Notes: generated by a model not told the origin, from the letters alone. A stretch of DNA of 64,000 nucleotides from Gilvimarinus sp. 2_MG-2023 (GCF_030547685.1 NZ_JAUOQM010000044.1:93621-157620), one strand, 5' to 3'. Positions 17,724-27,582 are shown, counted from the first letter of the stretch. Numbers and translations: made by a program.

Positions 17724-18221
17724 TCACTGTGCAATGCGCAGAACTTTTCTGGCCAGTGTTTTTGCTTTTAGCAGTAGTAAGCCCGAGAATAATAGCTCCA
17801 GAGCCGTTGCCACCATATTGGCTTTGTTGTCTGCATCTAGATAAAAAGGGTCGAGGCTACGCTCCGCAATGAGCCATAAAGTGGCCCAGTAAACGGCATC
17901 GACGATCGCGTAATAGAGAAAATAAACGGCCATGGCTAACAGTACGGTTGTTAGTATTGATAGAACGTCCATGGCTTCAATCGGCTGATCAATCTCCGGC
18001 TTTACAATAAGTTTGGCAAGCTTTAAGGGAAAGAACCAAAAGCACAAAGCAGCCAAAAGCGGCGCTGCTGTGGTTGTAAAAACAAAGGCTAAAGGCAGGT
18101 CAATGTGATTGCTGCCGCCTGTGGCAACACCGACCAATAATGAAAATTGCGGTACGCTGTATAAAAGTAACAGTATGGAAAATATCCGTATCGCGATGGC
18201 CAGATAATGTGTCGGTCTCAT
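17724..18221 (-). CDS. four-TM membrane protein
   Basis: The start at 18221 gives a 165-residue protein with a short polar leader (MRPTHYLAIAIR) and about four hydrophobic helices (residues 8-30, 40-62, 80-105, 135-150). No family is recognised. An upstream in-frame start would add 21 poorly coding residues. It converges with the ectoine operon across the heptamer repeat and is divergent from a small lipoprotein gene. Confidence 0.65.
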   Translation of the reverse strand: MRPTHYLAIAIRIFSILLLLYSVPQFSLLVGVATGGSNHIDLPLAFVFTTTAAPLLAALCFWFFPLKLAKLIVKPEIDQPIEAMDVLSILTTVLLAMAVYFLYYAIVDAVYWATLWLIAERSLDPFYLDADNKANMVATALELLFSGLLLLKAKTLARKVLRIAQ

Positions 18222-18448
18222 TTCTATTCCCTTATTCCAATCCGTGTGTGGTGTGCAGAGCCCGTCATAAATTTGCCAAGTCAACGGCTTATGACGGCCG
18301 GCTCAATGTAATGCCTTCTCTCCTTCCTGGCAACCGGTGGCCCGGTTCTGCGCTGGCGAAAACGTGCCTTGCCAATGTTGGGTTCCTAAAACCCGCGATA
18401 TTCACTAGACTGGGCGCACTATACATTCAGAATTTAGGGGCACGGGTG

Positions 18449-18856
18449 ATGTGGCGAGTTTTGGGGGTGGCCGTTTTGGCTATGGTACAGCTGATTGCTT
18501 GTTCTTCTGTGCCTTCGTATGGTTCGACGCCCGAATCGCTCGGCATTGATGTTTTGCCTAATGGCAGCAAGCAGTTTGTGTATCGGGTGGGCTTACCGCC
18601 TGAGGTCGAGGCTCGCTTAAACCCCCGCGCCCGGCCCGGTCGCCCGCCAGGCGAGCGCGACTATCGCAAACTGCAAAACCGAACACTGTATGTTGTCACC
18701 CAGACGGGCTATTGTCGGTCTGGCTATTTTGAATTGGATTACCGGTTGGGAAATCAGGTGCAGTGGATTCGCGGTGAGTGCCGTGAGGGCGCGAGCGCTG
18801 AGGATGAGCGCAACTTTGCCGAACGCCAACAATTGCCCCTGGATGCACTGGAATAA
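18449..18856 (+). CDS. small lipoprotein
   Basis: From the ATG at 18449 (TTAGGGG about 8 bp upstream) the product is 135 residues with a lipoprotein signal: MWRVLGVAVLAMVQLIAC, with lipobox LIAC and acylated Cys18. The mature part is soluble and contains two further Cys (TGYCRSGYF and RGECREG), which could form a disulfide. No family is recognised. A Ser at +2 of the lipobox suggests outer-membrane sorting. Confidence 0.7.
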   Translation: MWRVLGVAVLAMVQLIACSSVPSYGSTPESLGIDVLPNGSKQFVYRVGLPPEVEARLNPRARPGRPPGERDYRKLQNRTLYVVTQTGYCRSGYFELDYRLGNQVQWIRGECREGASAEDERNFAERQQLPLDALE

Positions 18857-18959
18857 AACACTACCGTATTGCCCTTAATGAGCCATGTCGCTAAGTAGAG
18901 CTTTCTCTTGGCGTTTGTATCAAGAGGAGCTAATCCCCGCTTTTACCGGCAAACTTGTC

Positions 18960-18965
18960 TATAAT
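18960..18965 (+). promoter_or_regulatory. -10 box of rlmI
   Basis: A perfect TATAAT hexamer ends 26 bp before the rlmI ATG. The -35 region is weak. Confidence 0.5.
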
Positions 18966-18991
18966 GCGCGGCTCTAACCGGAGCCTTTATC

Positions 18992-20203
18992 ATGTCACTA
19001 GCCACTCTCTATCTAAACCCGCAAAAAGATCGCCGAGTAAAACGCGGCCACCTTTGGATTTACAGCAATGAAGTCGATACCAAACGCTCGCCCCTCAAGG
19101 GAATTGAGCCCGGTGCGGCCATGCGCGTGGTGAATGCGCGCGATCAGTTTATCGGGGTGGCTCTGGTAAACCCTGCCAGTTTAATTTGCGCGCGTTTAAT
19201 TAGCCGACAAGATGCGCCGTTTAGTGCCGCCGACTTTGCGGCCAATTTGCTGCCTCAGCGTCTGCAAAGTGCGCTGGGTGTGCGCGATGCTGCCTTCTCC
19301 GAGCCATATTACCGTTTAATATTTGGTGACAGTGACTTTCTGCCCGGCTTGGTGGTGGACCGCTTTGGTGATTACCTGGTAGTGCAGATTGCCTCGGCGG
19401 GAATGGAAAACCTGCGTGCCGAGATTGTCGAGGCTTTAGTGACTCTGCTGTCTCCTAAGGGCGTACTCTTGGCCAATGAACACAGCGCTCGCTCGCTGGA
19501 GGGATTGCCGCTGTACACCGAGGTCGCCTATGGCGAGGTGCCGGAGCAGGTGCCCTTAATCGAAAACGGCGCGCACTTTTTAGCGCCGGTACGAACTGGG
19601 CAAAAAACCGGTTGGTTCTACGATCACCGCATGGCTCGCGCCCAACTGCAATCCTGGGCCAAGGGTGCCCGGGTGCTCGATGTATTTTCCTATATTGGCG
19701 GTTGGGGGATTGAGGCGCTGGTAGCCGGTGCTGAGTCGCTGGTGTGTGTCGATGCGTCGCAATCGGCGGTGGATGCGGTGTACGCCAACGCGGCCTTAAA
19801 CTCAGTAGAGGATCGGGTCGAGGCCATTGCCGGTAAAGCGATTGATGCTCTAAAGCAGTTGATAGCACAGGGGCGGCAGTTTGATGTGGTGGTGCTCGAC
19901 CCACCGGCGTTTATTAAGCGGCGCAAAGATCAACAGGCCGGCGAGGCCGCCTACCGTCATATCAATGAGCTGGGTTTGCAGTTGTTGGCCGACGGAGGGC
20001 TGCTGGTGTCGGCCTCCTGCTCGATGCATCTGGCCGAACAGACCCTGATTGAAATTGTGCATGCCAGTGCCTGGAAGCGCGGGCGCGATGCCCGCATTAT
20101 TCAGCGTATGGGGCAGGGGGCGGATCACCCAACTCACCCTGCCATTGTTGAGACCAATTATTTAAAGGCTATTTTTGCGCGGGTGACGACTCGGCCAAGC
20201 TAG
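18992..20203 (+). CDS. rlmI: 23S rRNA m5C1962 methyltransferase RlmI
   Basis: A 403-residue SAM-dependent methyltransferase. An N-terminal PUA RNA-binding domain (KRGHLWIYSNEV, residues about 1-80) is followed by a Rossmann methyltransferase domain with SAM motif VLDVFSYIGGWGIEAL, the motif IV segment DPPAFIK and a Cys in SASCSMH. Family knowledge places its action on C1962 of 23S rRNA. The last 35 bp overlap the end of the convergent imelysin-like gene. Confidence 0.93.
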   Translation: MSLATLYLNPQKDRRVKRGHLWIYSNEVDTKRSPLKGIEPGAAMRVVNARDQFIGVALVNPASLICARLISRQDAPFSAADFAANLLPQRLQSALGVRDAAFSEPYYRLIFGDSDFLPGLVVDRFGDYLVVQIASAGMENLRAEIVEALVTLLSPKGVLLANEHSARSLEGLPLYTEVAYGEVPEQVPLIENGAHFLAPVRTGQKTGWFYDHRMARAQLQSWAKGARVLDVFSYIGGWGIEALVAGAESLVCVDASQSAVDAVYANAALNSVEDRVEAIAGKAIDALKQLIAQGRQFDVVVLDPPAFIKRRKDQQAGEAAYRHINELGLQLLADGGLLVSASCSMHLAEQTLIEIVHASAWKRGRDARIIQRMGQGADHPTHPAIVETNYLKAIFARVTTRPS

Positions 20204-21236
20204 TTTTTTGCAGTGCCAGCTTCAGGTGTTGCTGGCGCTCTGTAGCGGATAAGCTAGGGTCGTTTTGCAATGAATTTAGCTGATTTTCAAGCGCTAGAGT
20301 GTTCAGTTCGGGTAACAAATCGTGCTCGCTGCTAAAGCTAAGTAGTTGTTTTACCGAGTCTGAGGTTAATTGGCATCCATCGGGTGCAAACTCGCAATGA
20401 TCGATATCGAGTGCTGCGTCAATGGTGGCCGATAAGGCATTGCGCCACAACGCTAATTGGCTACGTGCTGGCAAACGCTGGTAGGTTGATACAGTAACGC
20501 TGGCCGGTTGCCAGTGGCTGGCGAGTTTCTCGATGCTGTCACAGGTTAGGCGAGTGGTTAATTCTAAGAGTGTTCGCCGCCTGTTTTGCGGCAGCTCTGA
20601 CACTTTGAGCTGCCCGTCGCTTTGGTGCTTCTGTTGGTATTCTTGGGCCGTTCGCTTCCCGTCATCTGCGTACAATAAAAACTCCACCACATGCAGGCCG
20701 ATGGTGGCTTCACTGTCGTCGGTTAAACCATGCTGGGTGAGTAAGGTGTCGCGATGAATCGGCAGGGTCACATCGTGTGCTAAGCCGCTGACGGGGTAGC
20801 CCTCAACACTGTCGAGAAAACCCGGTGCAATAGGCGTCTGGTGAATGTATTTAATATCCCGAACCAACTGCGCAAATAAATTGGGGTTGCTTTCGGCCAT
20901 GCCCAAGGTGAGGTTTGTCAAATGCACCGCCGCGTGTAGGGTGTGCCATTGCGCTTGGGCGGCGGCAAGCTCTGAGTCTTTAGGGCTTTCTAAAAAGGCC
21001 TCCACTCGCTGTTGCAAGGTTTGGCAGGCCTGACTTAAGTCGGTGGTGGCAGTTAAGGTGTGCTGCCGCAATTGCTCAGAGAGTTGATTTAATTGAGCGG
21101 CGGTCGTTGGCGCCTGCCGGTGTTCTGACTCTGGCGCGGGCGGTGTATCCATCGGCACTGGTGCTGTTTGTCGCTCGCACCCAAGTAGCAGGGTGCAGCA
21201 TAGGCTCACCGCCAGTAGGCTGGCCCAGGTGTTCAT
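20169..21236 (-). CDS. imelysin-like lipoprotein
   Basis: From the ATG at 21236 the product is 355 residues with a lipobox LLLGC (Cys20). Imelysin (M75) family features are the GYPVSGLAHD segment and the GxHxxE motif G180-L-H182-V-V-E185, which in this family is a putative metal or iron site. Imelysin-like proteins are envelope proteins tied to iron uptake in some bacteria. The start overlaps the HAD phosphatase stop by ATGA, which fixes the start and implies coupled translation. No iron-transport gene is adjacent. Confidence 0.82.
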   Translation of the reverse strand: MNTWASLLAVSLCCTLLLGCERQTAPVPMDTPPAPESEHRQAPTTAAQLNQLSEQLRQHTLTATTDLSQACQTLQQRVEAFLESPKDSELAAAQAQWHTLHAAVHLTNLTLGMAESNPNLFAQLVRDIKYIHQTPIAPGFLDSVEGYPVSGLAHDVTLPIHRDTLLTQHGLTDDSEATIGLHVVEFLLYADDGKRTAQEYQQKHQSDGQLKVSELPQNRRRTLLELTTRLTCDSIEKLASHWQPASVTVSTYQRLPARSQLALWRNALSATIDAALDIDHCEFAPDGCQLTSDSVKQLLSFSSEHDLLPELNTLALENQLNSLQNDPSLSATERQQHLKLALQKTSLAESSPAQK

Positions 21237-21895
21237 GCAGGCTCTCGCAAATCGAGTATGGGCCATTGTTTATCACATGCGGTTTGCTCCAGCGCTGGGT
21301 CTGGGTTAACCACCACCGGGTGACCTACTTCTAGTAGTAAGGGTAGGTCGTTGATTGAGTCGCTGTAAAAGTAACTGTCGCGCAGATCGAAGGGGTGATC
21401 TTGCAGCCAGTGGTGGAGGTTCTCAACCTTACCTTCGGCAAAACAGGGTGTGCCGAGATAGCCGCCGGTGTATTGCCCATCGATCAGCTCAGGGTCGGTG
21501 GCAAGGATGTGGTCGACCGCCAGAGCTTCGGCAATCGGGCGGGTAATAAACCCGTTGGTGGCGGTAATAATTAATAAATAATCACCCTGTTGGCGGTGTT
21601 TATCGAGTAACTGCAGGGCCTTGGGTAGCATAATGGGGGTAATGGCTTCGCGCAAAAAACCTTGATGAATGCGCTGCCACTGGGCTTCCGAACGCTCTGG
21701 TAGCGGTGACAGGGCAAACTTTAAATAGGCATCGATATCCAGTTCGGCCCGCTGGTAGGCCAAATAAAACTCGTCGTTTTGGCGGCGGTAGGCTTTTTCA
21801 TCGACCAAACCTTGCGCAATAATGTACTCGCCCCACAGGTGATCACTGTCACCGCCTATCAGTGTGTTATCTAAATCAAATATGGCCAGCGCCAC
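21233..21895 (-). CDS. HAD-IB family phosphatase (SerB-like)
   Basis: A 220-residue HAD hydrolase starting at GTG with GGAGG upstream. The motifs are FDLDNTL (nucleophile Asp7 and acid Asp9), LIITATNGF (motif II), and a metal-binding DSINDLPLL (motif III/IV); the helical cap of subfamily IB lies between residues 20 and 95. Members include phosphoserine phosphatases and other small-phosphoester phosphatases; the substrate is not clear. The gene is divergent from rppH, an arrangement also found in Pseudomonas. Confidence 0.88.
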   Translation of the reverse strand: MALAIFDLDNTLIGGDSDHLWGEYIIAQGLVDEKAYRRQNDEFYLAYQRAELDIDAYLKFALSPLPERSEAQWQRIHQGFLREAITPIMLPKALQLLDKHRQQGDYLLIITATNGFITRPIAEALAVDHILATDPELIDGQYTGGYLGTPCFAEGKVENLHHWLQDHPFDLRDSYFYSDSINDLPLLLEVGHPVVVNPDPALEQTACDKQWPILDLREPA

Positions 21896-22151
21896 GGGTT
21901 TGCCTCCCAGATCCTATAAAGTGCATAGCATACTAGATCTTACACTTGAGGAATAAGCATTTGGTATTCCTTGCCAGTTTGTGTAACCTCAATTGATTAG
22001 ACGTGATGTTTTGTGGAAAAATGCTCGCTAAACCCTTAAAAAGCCTCAAAATAGCGACAGACGCATCCGCGGGGCAAAGGCCGCAGTGGCTAGGGCCTGA
22101 GCTAATGAATTGGGTCCATAGCCACAATAATTATATAGTTGGGAAGGTGCA

Positions 22152-22655
22152 GTGATAGATTCCGATGGGTTTCGCCCCAATGTAGGGATAATTCTAACAA
22201 ACGAGCAAGGACAAGTCCTTTGGGCTCGCCGTGTGGGTGGGCAAGACGCCTGGCAGTTCCCGCAGGGGGGGATTAATCACCACGAGACTCCCGAGCAGGC
22301 TTTATACCGTGAGTTAGGTGAAGAAATAGGGTTGACTGAGGCCGATGTGGATATTATCGCCTGCACCCGCGGCTGGCTGCGTTATCGGCTGCCGCATCGA
22401 TTGGTTCGACACAATGCTCAGCCGCTGTGCGTGGGACAGAAACAAAAATGGTTTTTGCTCAAGCTTAAAGGCGACGAGCAGCGCATTACGGTAGATAATG
22501 ACGGTCACGCAGAATTTGACGATTGGCGCTGGGTGTCCTATTGGTATCCCTTGGGGAAAGTGGTGGCTTTTAAGCGTGATGTGTACCGCAGGGCTCTTAA
22601 AGAGCTGGCGGCGGCTCATAGTCAAATGGAGCGTATGCAGTTTCTAACATCGTAG
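22152..22655 (+). CDS. rppH: RNA pyrophosphohydrolase
   Basis: RppH removes pyrophosphate from mRNA 5' ends and so triggers decay by RNase E. The 167-residue protein begins at GTG (GGGAAGG ribosome site) with [15 protein letters not shown], and the full Nudix box runs from G39 ([12 protein letters not shown], then [11 protein letters not shown]). [10 protein letters not shown] is typical of RppH. It is followed 51 bp later by ptsP, the same order as in Pseudomonas. Confidence 0.96.
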   Translation: MIDSDGFRPNVGIILTNEQGQVLWARRVGGQDAWQFPQGGINHHETPEQALYRELGEEIGLTEADVDIIACTRGWLRYRLPHRLVRHNAQPLCVGQKQKWFLLKLKGDEQRITVDNDGHAEFDDWRWVSYWYPLGKVVAFKRDVYRRALKELAAAHSQMERMQFLTS

Positions 22656-22706
22656 GGCTCATCACAGTGGTTGAGACCGACGGAATAACATCTTGAGTGA
22701 ACACTA

Positions 22707-24995
22707 ATGGCAACTATGCTTAATTCACTGCGCAGGATCGTACAGGAAGTTAATACCGCCCGGGACCTGAATAAGGTACTGGGTATTATTGTCGCACGTG
22801 TTAAGCAGGCCATGCAGACCCAGGTGTGTTCGGTTTATTTGCGCGATCACGTCGGTGACTACGTATTAATGGCCACCGAGGGTTTGCAGGCAGAGGCGGT
22901 GGGGCAGGTGCGTCTTGCTCGTGGTGAAGGTTTGGTGGGTCGGGTAGTGGTCCGCGAAGAGCCGGTCAACCTTGAAGATGCCGAATCTCACCCCAGCTAT
23001 CAATATTTCCCCGAAACCGGTGAAGAGCGTTACAGCTCCTTTCTCGGTGTGCCGATTGTTCACCACCGCCAAGTGCTGGGTGTGCTGGTGGTCCAGCAAA
23101 GTGAAAGACGCCGTTTCGATGAGGGCGATGAAGCCTTCTTGGTAACCATGTCAGCCCAGCTGGCCGGAGTCATCGCCCACGCGGAGGCAACTGGCACCAT
23201 GTTGTCTGTGGGACAGGCGCCAGCTCAGGCGAAGTTTGCCGGGGTGTCCGGTGCGCCAGGGATTGCCATTGGCCAAGGGGTGGTTATTGCACCTTTGGCG
23301 GATTTAAAGTCGGTCCCGTTTCAAGCCTGCCAAGACATAAGCGCTGAAATTGATTTTTTTCAGCAGTGTTTAATGGCAGTGCGTGAAGATATCAAAGGGC
23401 TTGGGCAGCAGCTCGAAGAGCGGCTTAACCGCGAAGAGCGCGCCTTGTTCGATGCCTACCTCGCCATGCTGGATGACGCCTCATTGGGGGGCGAGGTCAT
23501 TGCCAAGATCAAAGAGGGCACCTGTGCCCCCTATGCCTGGAGCGAGGTTATTCTCGAACATGAGAATGCCTTTGCCGGCATGAGTGATGACTATCTGCGC
23601 GAGCGGGCGACCGATGTGCGCGATCTTGGGCGCCGGGTGCTGGCGTACCTGCAAGAGTCCAATCAGCACTGCAAAATTTACCCCGATAAAACCATTCTTA
23701 TTGGCGATGACTTAACCGCCTCTATGTTGGGCGAAGTGCCGGCGGATAAGTTGGTGGGGCTTGTGTCTGTGCAGGGTTCCAGTAACTCTCACGTGGCTAT
23801 TTTGGCTCGCGCCATGGGAATCCCCACGATTATGGGGGCGCAGGACTTACCCTACACCCGCATGGACGGTCGGCCCTTGATTGTCGATGGTTACAAAGGG
23901 GCGGTTTACAGTGACCCAGGTGCGCAGCTGTTAAAGCATTACGAAGCCATTGCCCTTGAGGAGCATGAGCTGGTTAAGGGGCTGGAGGCACTTAGTGACC
24001 TCCCTTGTGAGACTCTGGATAAGCACCGATTGCCTCTGTGGGTGAATACGGGTCTGATGACCGATGTGTTGAGGTCACTAGAGCGCGGCGCCGAGGGCGT
24101 GGGCTTGTACCGCACCGAGGTGCCATTCTTATTGCGCGACCGCTTCCCCTCCGAAGAAGAGCAGCGGATCATTTACCGCGAGCAGCTCGAAGCTTTCGCC
24201 CCACACACGGTGACGGTGCGTACCCTGGATATTGGGGGCGATAAGGCGCTGCCGTATTTTCCGATTTCTGAAGACAACCCATTTTTGGGGTGGCGCGGCA
24301 TTCGGGTTACCCTCGATCATCCGGAAATTTTCCTTGCGCAGATAAGGGCCATGTTGAAGGCCAGCGTTGGGCTTGATAACTTGCGTATCCTGTTGCCGAT
24401 GATATCCGGTATTACCGAGCTCGAACAGGCTAAAACGCTGATTTACCGAGCCTACCACGAACTGTTGGAAGAGGGTTTCGAGGTCAATTTGCCACCTATT
24501 GGGGTTATGATTGAAGTGCCGGCGGCGGTCTATCAGGCGCGTGAGCTGGCCGAGCGTGTAGACTTCTTGTCGGTGGGCAGCAACGACTTAACTCAATATC
24601 TATTGGCGGTGGATCGCAATAATGCCCGAGTGGCAGATTTATACCAAGCCTTCCACCCCGCAGTGTTGCGAGCCCTGGAGCAAGTGGTGCAGGCCGGCCA
24701 CTCGCAGGGGGTGAGTGTTGGGATTTGTGGTGAGCTTGCCGGCGACCCCGGTGCAGCCATTATTTTAATGGCGATGGGTTACGACGTATTGTCGATGAAC
24801 GCCTCTAACTTGCCTAAAGTAAAATCGGTCATTCGCTCCATTAATATGGATCAGGCCGAGGCCCTGTACTCGGATGTCATGCAGTTGATCGATGCGGAGC
24901 AGATTCGTGCCCGCATTGCACAAACCTTGCGTGAGGCGGGAGTCAGCCGTGTGGTTCGCCCGCTAGAAGAAGACGAAACTCGCCAGCTGAATTAA
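22707..24995 (+). CDS. ptsP: PEP-protein phosphotransferase PtsP (EI-Ntr)
   Basis: The first enzyme of the nitrogen-related phosphotransferase system passes phosphate from PEP to NPr. The 762-residue protein has an N-terminal GAF domain (residues about 15-155), then an EI-type body with phospho-accepting His362 (SSNSHVAILARAMGIPT) and a C-terminal PEP-binding barrel ending with the catalytic Cys in GICGELAGDP. A 7-bp hairpin without U-tract follows the stop (24997-25020). Confidence 0.96.
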   Translation: MATMLNSLRRIVQEVNTARDLNKVLGIIVARVKQAMQTQVCSVYLRDHVGDYVLMATEGLQAEAVGQVRLARGEGLVGRVVVREEPVNLEDAESHPSYQYFPETGEERYSSFLGVPIVHHRQVLGVLVVQQSERRRFDEGDEAFLVTMSAQLAGVIAHAEATGTMLSVGQAPAQAKFAGVSGAPGIAIGQGVVIAPLADLKSVPFQACQDISAEIDFFQQCLMAVREDIKGLGQQLEERLNREERALFDAYLAMLDDASLGGEVIAKIKEGTCAPYAWSEVILEHENAFAGMSDDYLRERATDVRDLGRRVLAYLQESNQHCKIYPDKTILIGDDLTASMLGEVPADKLVGLVSVQGSSNSHVAILARAMGIPTIMGAQDLPYTRMDGRPLIVDGYKGAVYSDPGAQLLKHYEAIALEEHELVKGLEALSDLPCETLDKHRLPLWVNTGLMTDVLRSLERGAEGVGLYRTEVPFLLRDRFPSEEEQRIIYREQLEAFAPHTVTVRTLDIGGDKALPYFPISEDNPFLGWRGIRVTLDHPEIFLAQIRAMLKASVGLDNLRILLPMISGITELEQAKTLIYRAYHELLEEGFEVNLPPIGVMIEVPAAVYQARELAERVDFLSVGSNDLTQYLLAVDRNNARVADLYQAFHPAVLRALEQVVQAGHSQGVSVGICGELAGDPGAAIILMAMGYDVLSMNASNLPKVKSVIRSINMDQAEALYSDVMQLIDAEQIRARIAQTLREAGVSRVVRPLEEDETRQLN

Positions 24996-25066
24996 CACGG
25001 CTCGCTCGCCCTTGAGCCGTCCGCTGGCTTCTCGCTGGGCGGCGCTTCCCCCTGTCACAATCGCGA

Positions 25067-25075
25067 TGGTATGAT
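25067..25075 (+). promoter_or_regulatory. extended -10 promoter before lgt
   Basis: TG-G-TATGAT matches an extended -10 box. Transcription from here would begin about 35 bp before the lgt ATG chosen here, which argues for that downstream start. Confidence 0.45.
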
Positions 25076-25115
25076 GCCATCCTTTTCGTTTGCCGCCAGA
25101 GTGATACCAAATACT

Positions 25116-25934
25116 ATGCTGACCCACCCGAATTTTGATCCTGTAGCAATCTCTGTTGGCCCGCTGGATGTGCACTGGTACGGCATTATGTATTTACTGG
25201 CGTTCGCGGCGGCCTGGGGTGTAGCTATGCATAGGGCCGGCCGGGCAGGCTCTCCCATTACCCGTCCCCAGGTAGAAAACCTAATTACCTACGGAGCCTT
25301 CGGCGTGGTGCTGGGCGGCCGTTTTGGTTATGTGGTGTTTTATAATTTTGACGCATGGATGAACGACCCTTTGTGGTTGTTCCGTATCTGGGAGGGCGGC
25401 ATGTCTTTCCATGGTGGCTTTATCGGCGTCGTATTGGCGATGTTGTTTTACGCCCATCGCCTGCATATTCCTTATTTGCGATTAACCGACTTCGTAGCGC
25501 CGATTGTGCCTTTGGGACTGGCTTTTGGTCGATTGGGCAATTTTATTGGTCAAGAACTCTGGGGCCGAGCTACCGACCTGCCTTGGGCGATGGTGTTTCC
25601 TAAAGACCCGGAGCAGCTGGCGCGTCACCCATCGCAGCTTTATCAGATGGCTCTGGAGGGCATTCTGCTCTTCATTATTGTTTTTTGGTTTTCCAAAAAG
25701 CCTCGCCCGGCGGGTGCGGTTAGCGGTGTTTTCTTGATTGGTTATGCGCTGTTTAGGATCTTGGTCGAATTCGCTCGGGAGCCGGATCAGCACATACAGT
25801 TCGACCTGTTCGGTTGGGTGACTCGTGGACAGCTGCTGTCGTTACCGCTTCTTGTATTAGGTGTGGGTTTGTTGGTGGCAGCCTATGGCAGTCATAAGTT
25901 GATGGGTAAGGCCGCTCAGGGGGGAGACAAGTGA
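25116..25934 (+). CDS. lgt: prolipoprotein diacylglyceryl transferase
   Basis: Lgt transfers diacylglycerol from phosphatidylglycerol to the lipobox Cys of prolipoproteins. The 272-residue protein starts [17 protein letters not shown] and has about seven helices. The signature [14 protein letters not shown] and the [20 protein letters not shown] and HPSQLYQ segments are present. An upstream in-frame ATG at 25071 would overlap the promoter, so I use 25116. The stop overlaps the thyA GTG. Confidence 0.95.
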   Translation: MLTHPNFDPVAISVGPLDVHWYGIMYLLAFAAAWGVAMHRAGRAGSPITRPQVENLITYGAFGVVLGGRFGYVVFYNFDAWMNDPLWLFRIWEGGMSFHGGFIGVVLAMLFYAHRLHIPYLRLTDFVAPIVPLGLAFGRLGNFIGQELWGRATDLPWAMVFPKDPEQLARHPSQLYQMALEGILLFIIVFWFSKKPRPAGAVSGVFLIGYALFRILVEFAREPDQHIQFDLFGWVTRGQLLSLPLLVLGVGLLVAAYGSHKLMGKAAQGGDK

Positions 25935-26770
25935 AACAATATTTGGATTTAATGCGCGATGTGGTGGATAACGGCCTTGACCGGGGAGATCGCACCGGTA
26001 CAGGTACCCGCTCAGTGTTTGGTCGGCAGTTGCGGTTCGATTTGGCTCAGGGCTTCCCGCTAGTGACCACTAAAACGGTGCATCTAAAGAGTGTGATTGT
26101 TGAGCTTTTGTGGTTTTTGCAAGGCCGTACTGATGTGCAATGGTTGCAAGAGCGCGGCTGTCGCATTTGGAACGAGTGGGCCACCGCGGACGGTGACCTG
26201 GGGCCGGTGTACGGCAAGCAATGGCGCAGCTGGGCCTGCCCAGATGGCTCCACTATTGATCAGATTACCCAAGTGATCGAACAAATTCGCACCAAGCCCA
26301 ATTCGCGCCGGTTAATTGTCAGTGCGTGGAACCCTGCTGACTTGCCCGATGAGGGGGTGTCGCCCCAGGACAATGTCGCGGCGGGTAGAATGGCCCTGGC
26401 GGCGTGCCACACCTTGTTTCAGTTTTATGTGGCCGATGGCAAGTTGTCGTGCCAGTTGTATCAGCGTAGTGCCGATTTGTTTTTGGGAGTGCCCTTCAAT
26501 ATTGCCAGTTACGCACTCTTGACCCATATGATTGCCGAGCAGTGTGAACTCGAAGTGGGCGATTTTGTCCATACTTTTGGCGACTGCCACCTTTACAATG
26601 ACCACCTGACCGACGACATAGTCTTCGCCCAGTTGGAGCGCGCACCGCGCACCTTGCCCAAGCTAGTGATTGCGCGAAAACCGGCGTCTATTTTTGACTA
26701 TGAGGTAGATGATTTTCAATTTGAGGGCTATGATCCCTATCCGCGCATAAAAGCGCCGATTTCGGTTTAA
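25931..26770 (+). CDS. thyA: thymidylate synthase
   Basis: ThyA makes dTMP from dUMP using methylene-tetrahydrofolate. The 279-residue protein starts at a GTG overlapping the lgt stop (GTGA). The nucleophile is Cys159 in [10 protein letters not shown]; dUMP and folate contacts such as [16 protein letters not shown] and the C-terminal KAPISV are normal. It is about 15 residues longer than the E. coli enzyme because of an insertion ([12 protein letters not shown]) just before the active site, and the usual Pro of the PCH motif is Ala here. The folA gene that recycles its dihydrofolate product lies 23 bp on. Confidence 0.96.
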   Translation: MKQYLDLMRDVVDNGLDRGDRTGTGTRSVFGRQLRFDLAQGFPLVTTKTVHLKSVIVELLWFLQGRTDVQWLQERGCRIWNEWATADGDLGPVYGKQWRSWACPDGSTIDQITQVIEQIRTKPNSRRLIVSAWNPADLPDEGVSPQDNVAAGRMALAACHTLFQFYVADGKLSCQLYQRSADLFLGVPFNIASYALLTHMIAEQCELEVGDFVHTFGDCHLYNDHLTDDIVFAQLERAPRTLPKLVIARKPASIFDYEVDDFQFEGYDPYPRIKAPISV

Positions 26771-26793
26771 CCTGGATAGTTAGGAGGAGCCCC

Positions 26794-27309
26794 TTGAAAT
26801 TAGCCATGATAGTCGCCTGCGGCGCCGAAAACGCCATAGGCAAAGGCAATACCATGCCTTGGCATTTGCCGGCTGACCTGAAGTATTTTAAGCGGGTGAC
26901 CCTCGGCAAGCCGATTATTATGGGCCGAAAGACTTTTGAGTCGATTGGTCGACCGCTGCCGGGGCGTCTTAATATTGTCATTTCTCGTGACGAGCACTGG
27001 CCTGCCCCCGAAGGAGTGGCCAGTGCAACCAGTGTTGATCGGGCGATTGACCTGGCGCGGGATCATGTGCCTGCCGGGGTGGGGGAGATCATGGTTATCG
27101 GTGGCGAGCAAATATATCGCGCAGCTTTGGCGCGGGCCGACCGAATCTATATGACAGAGATTGATGTGGCTGTGGAGGAGGCTGATGCCTTTTTTCCCGA
27201 GCTACCCGAGAGCGACTGGCGAGAGATATCTCGCCAAGCGGGTGAGGCGGATGCTCCGCTGCCTCACTGTTTTTTGGTATTGGAGCGTAACGCCCGGGCG
27301 ATTGCTTAA
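26794..27309 (+). CDS. folA: dihydrofolate reductase
   Basis: A 171-residue DHFR. AIGKGNTMPWHLPADLKYFK contains the Met20-type loop and the active-site Asp28; GRKTFESIGRPLPGR and MVIGGEQIY are the NADPH-binding segments. The start is TTG at 26794 because AGGAGG (26782-26787) is spaced 6 bp from it, whereas the first ATG (26806) is 18 bp away. It is the last gene of the lgt-thyA-folA set. Confidence 0.95.
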   Translation: MKLAMIVACGAENAIGKGNTMPWHLPADLKYFKRVTLGKPIIMGRKTFESIGRPLPGRLNIVISRDEHWPAPEGVASATSVDRAIDLARDHVPAGVGEIMVIGGEQIYRAALARADRIYMTEIDVAVEEADAFFPELPESDWREISRQAGEADAPLPHCFLVLERNARAIA

Positions 27310-27370
27310 AACGTTTATCGACCTATTTGGCATCTTTTATAATTAATGTGTGGTTAAATATTGGGCAAGC

Positions 27371-27514
27371 GTTACCTGTGCCTTGTGATGGTGCGGTAAA
27401 GTGTTACCTGTATGATACCAATATACACAGTTGTAAAGGCATTTGGATTAGGCATTGAATGTAGAGGAAGCCTCTTATTACAATGCTGCGTTCTTAACGA
27501 CCTCGTAAGAGGCT
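27371..27514 (+). promoter_or_regulatory. leader elements of the TonB operon
   Basis: The 273-bp gap before the TonB operon holds a 9-bp direct repeat GTTACCTGT at 27371-27379 and 27403-27411, 32 bp apart (about three helical turns), and a 9-bp inverted repeat AGCCTCTTA/TAAGAGGCT at 27469-27477 and 27506-27514. No Fur box is seen. A TATAAT at 27338-27343 is a possible -10 element with a weak -35. Confidence 0.35.
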
Positions 27515-27582
27515 CAGTGGATATGCGTCTGTGACAGCAGTCTGTCGCACAAACCTGATGAAGCACCCGAGTTGGGGGATAT

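Noticed and set aside
27310-27582. Fur box before the TonB operon
   Set aside because: No sequence close to the GATAATGATAATCATTATC consensus is present.
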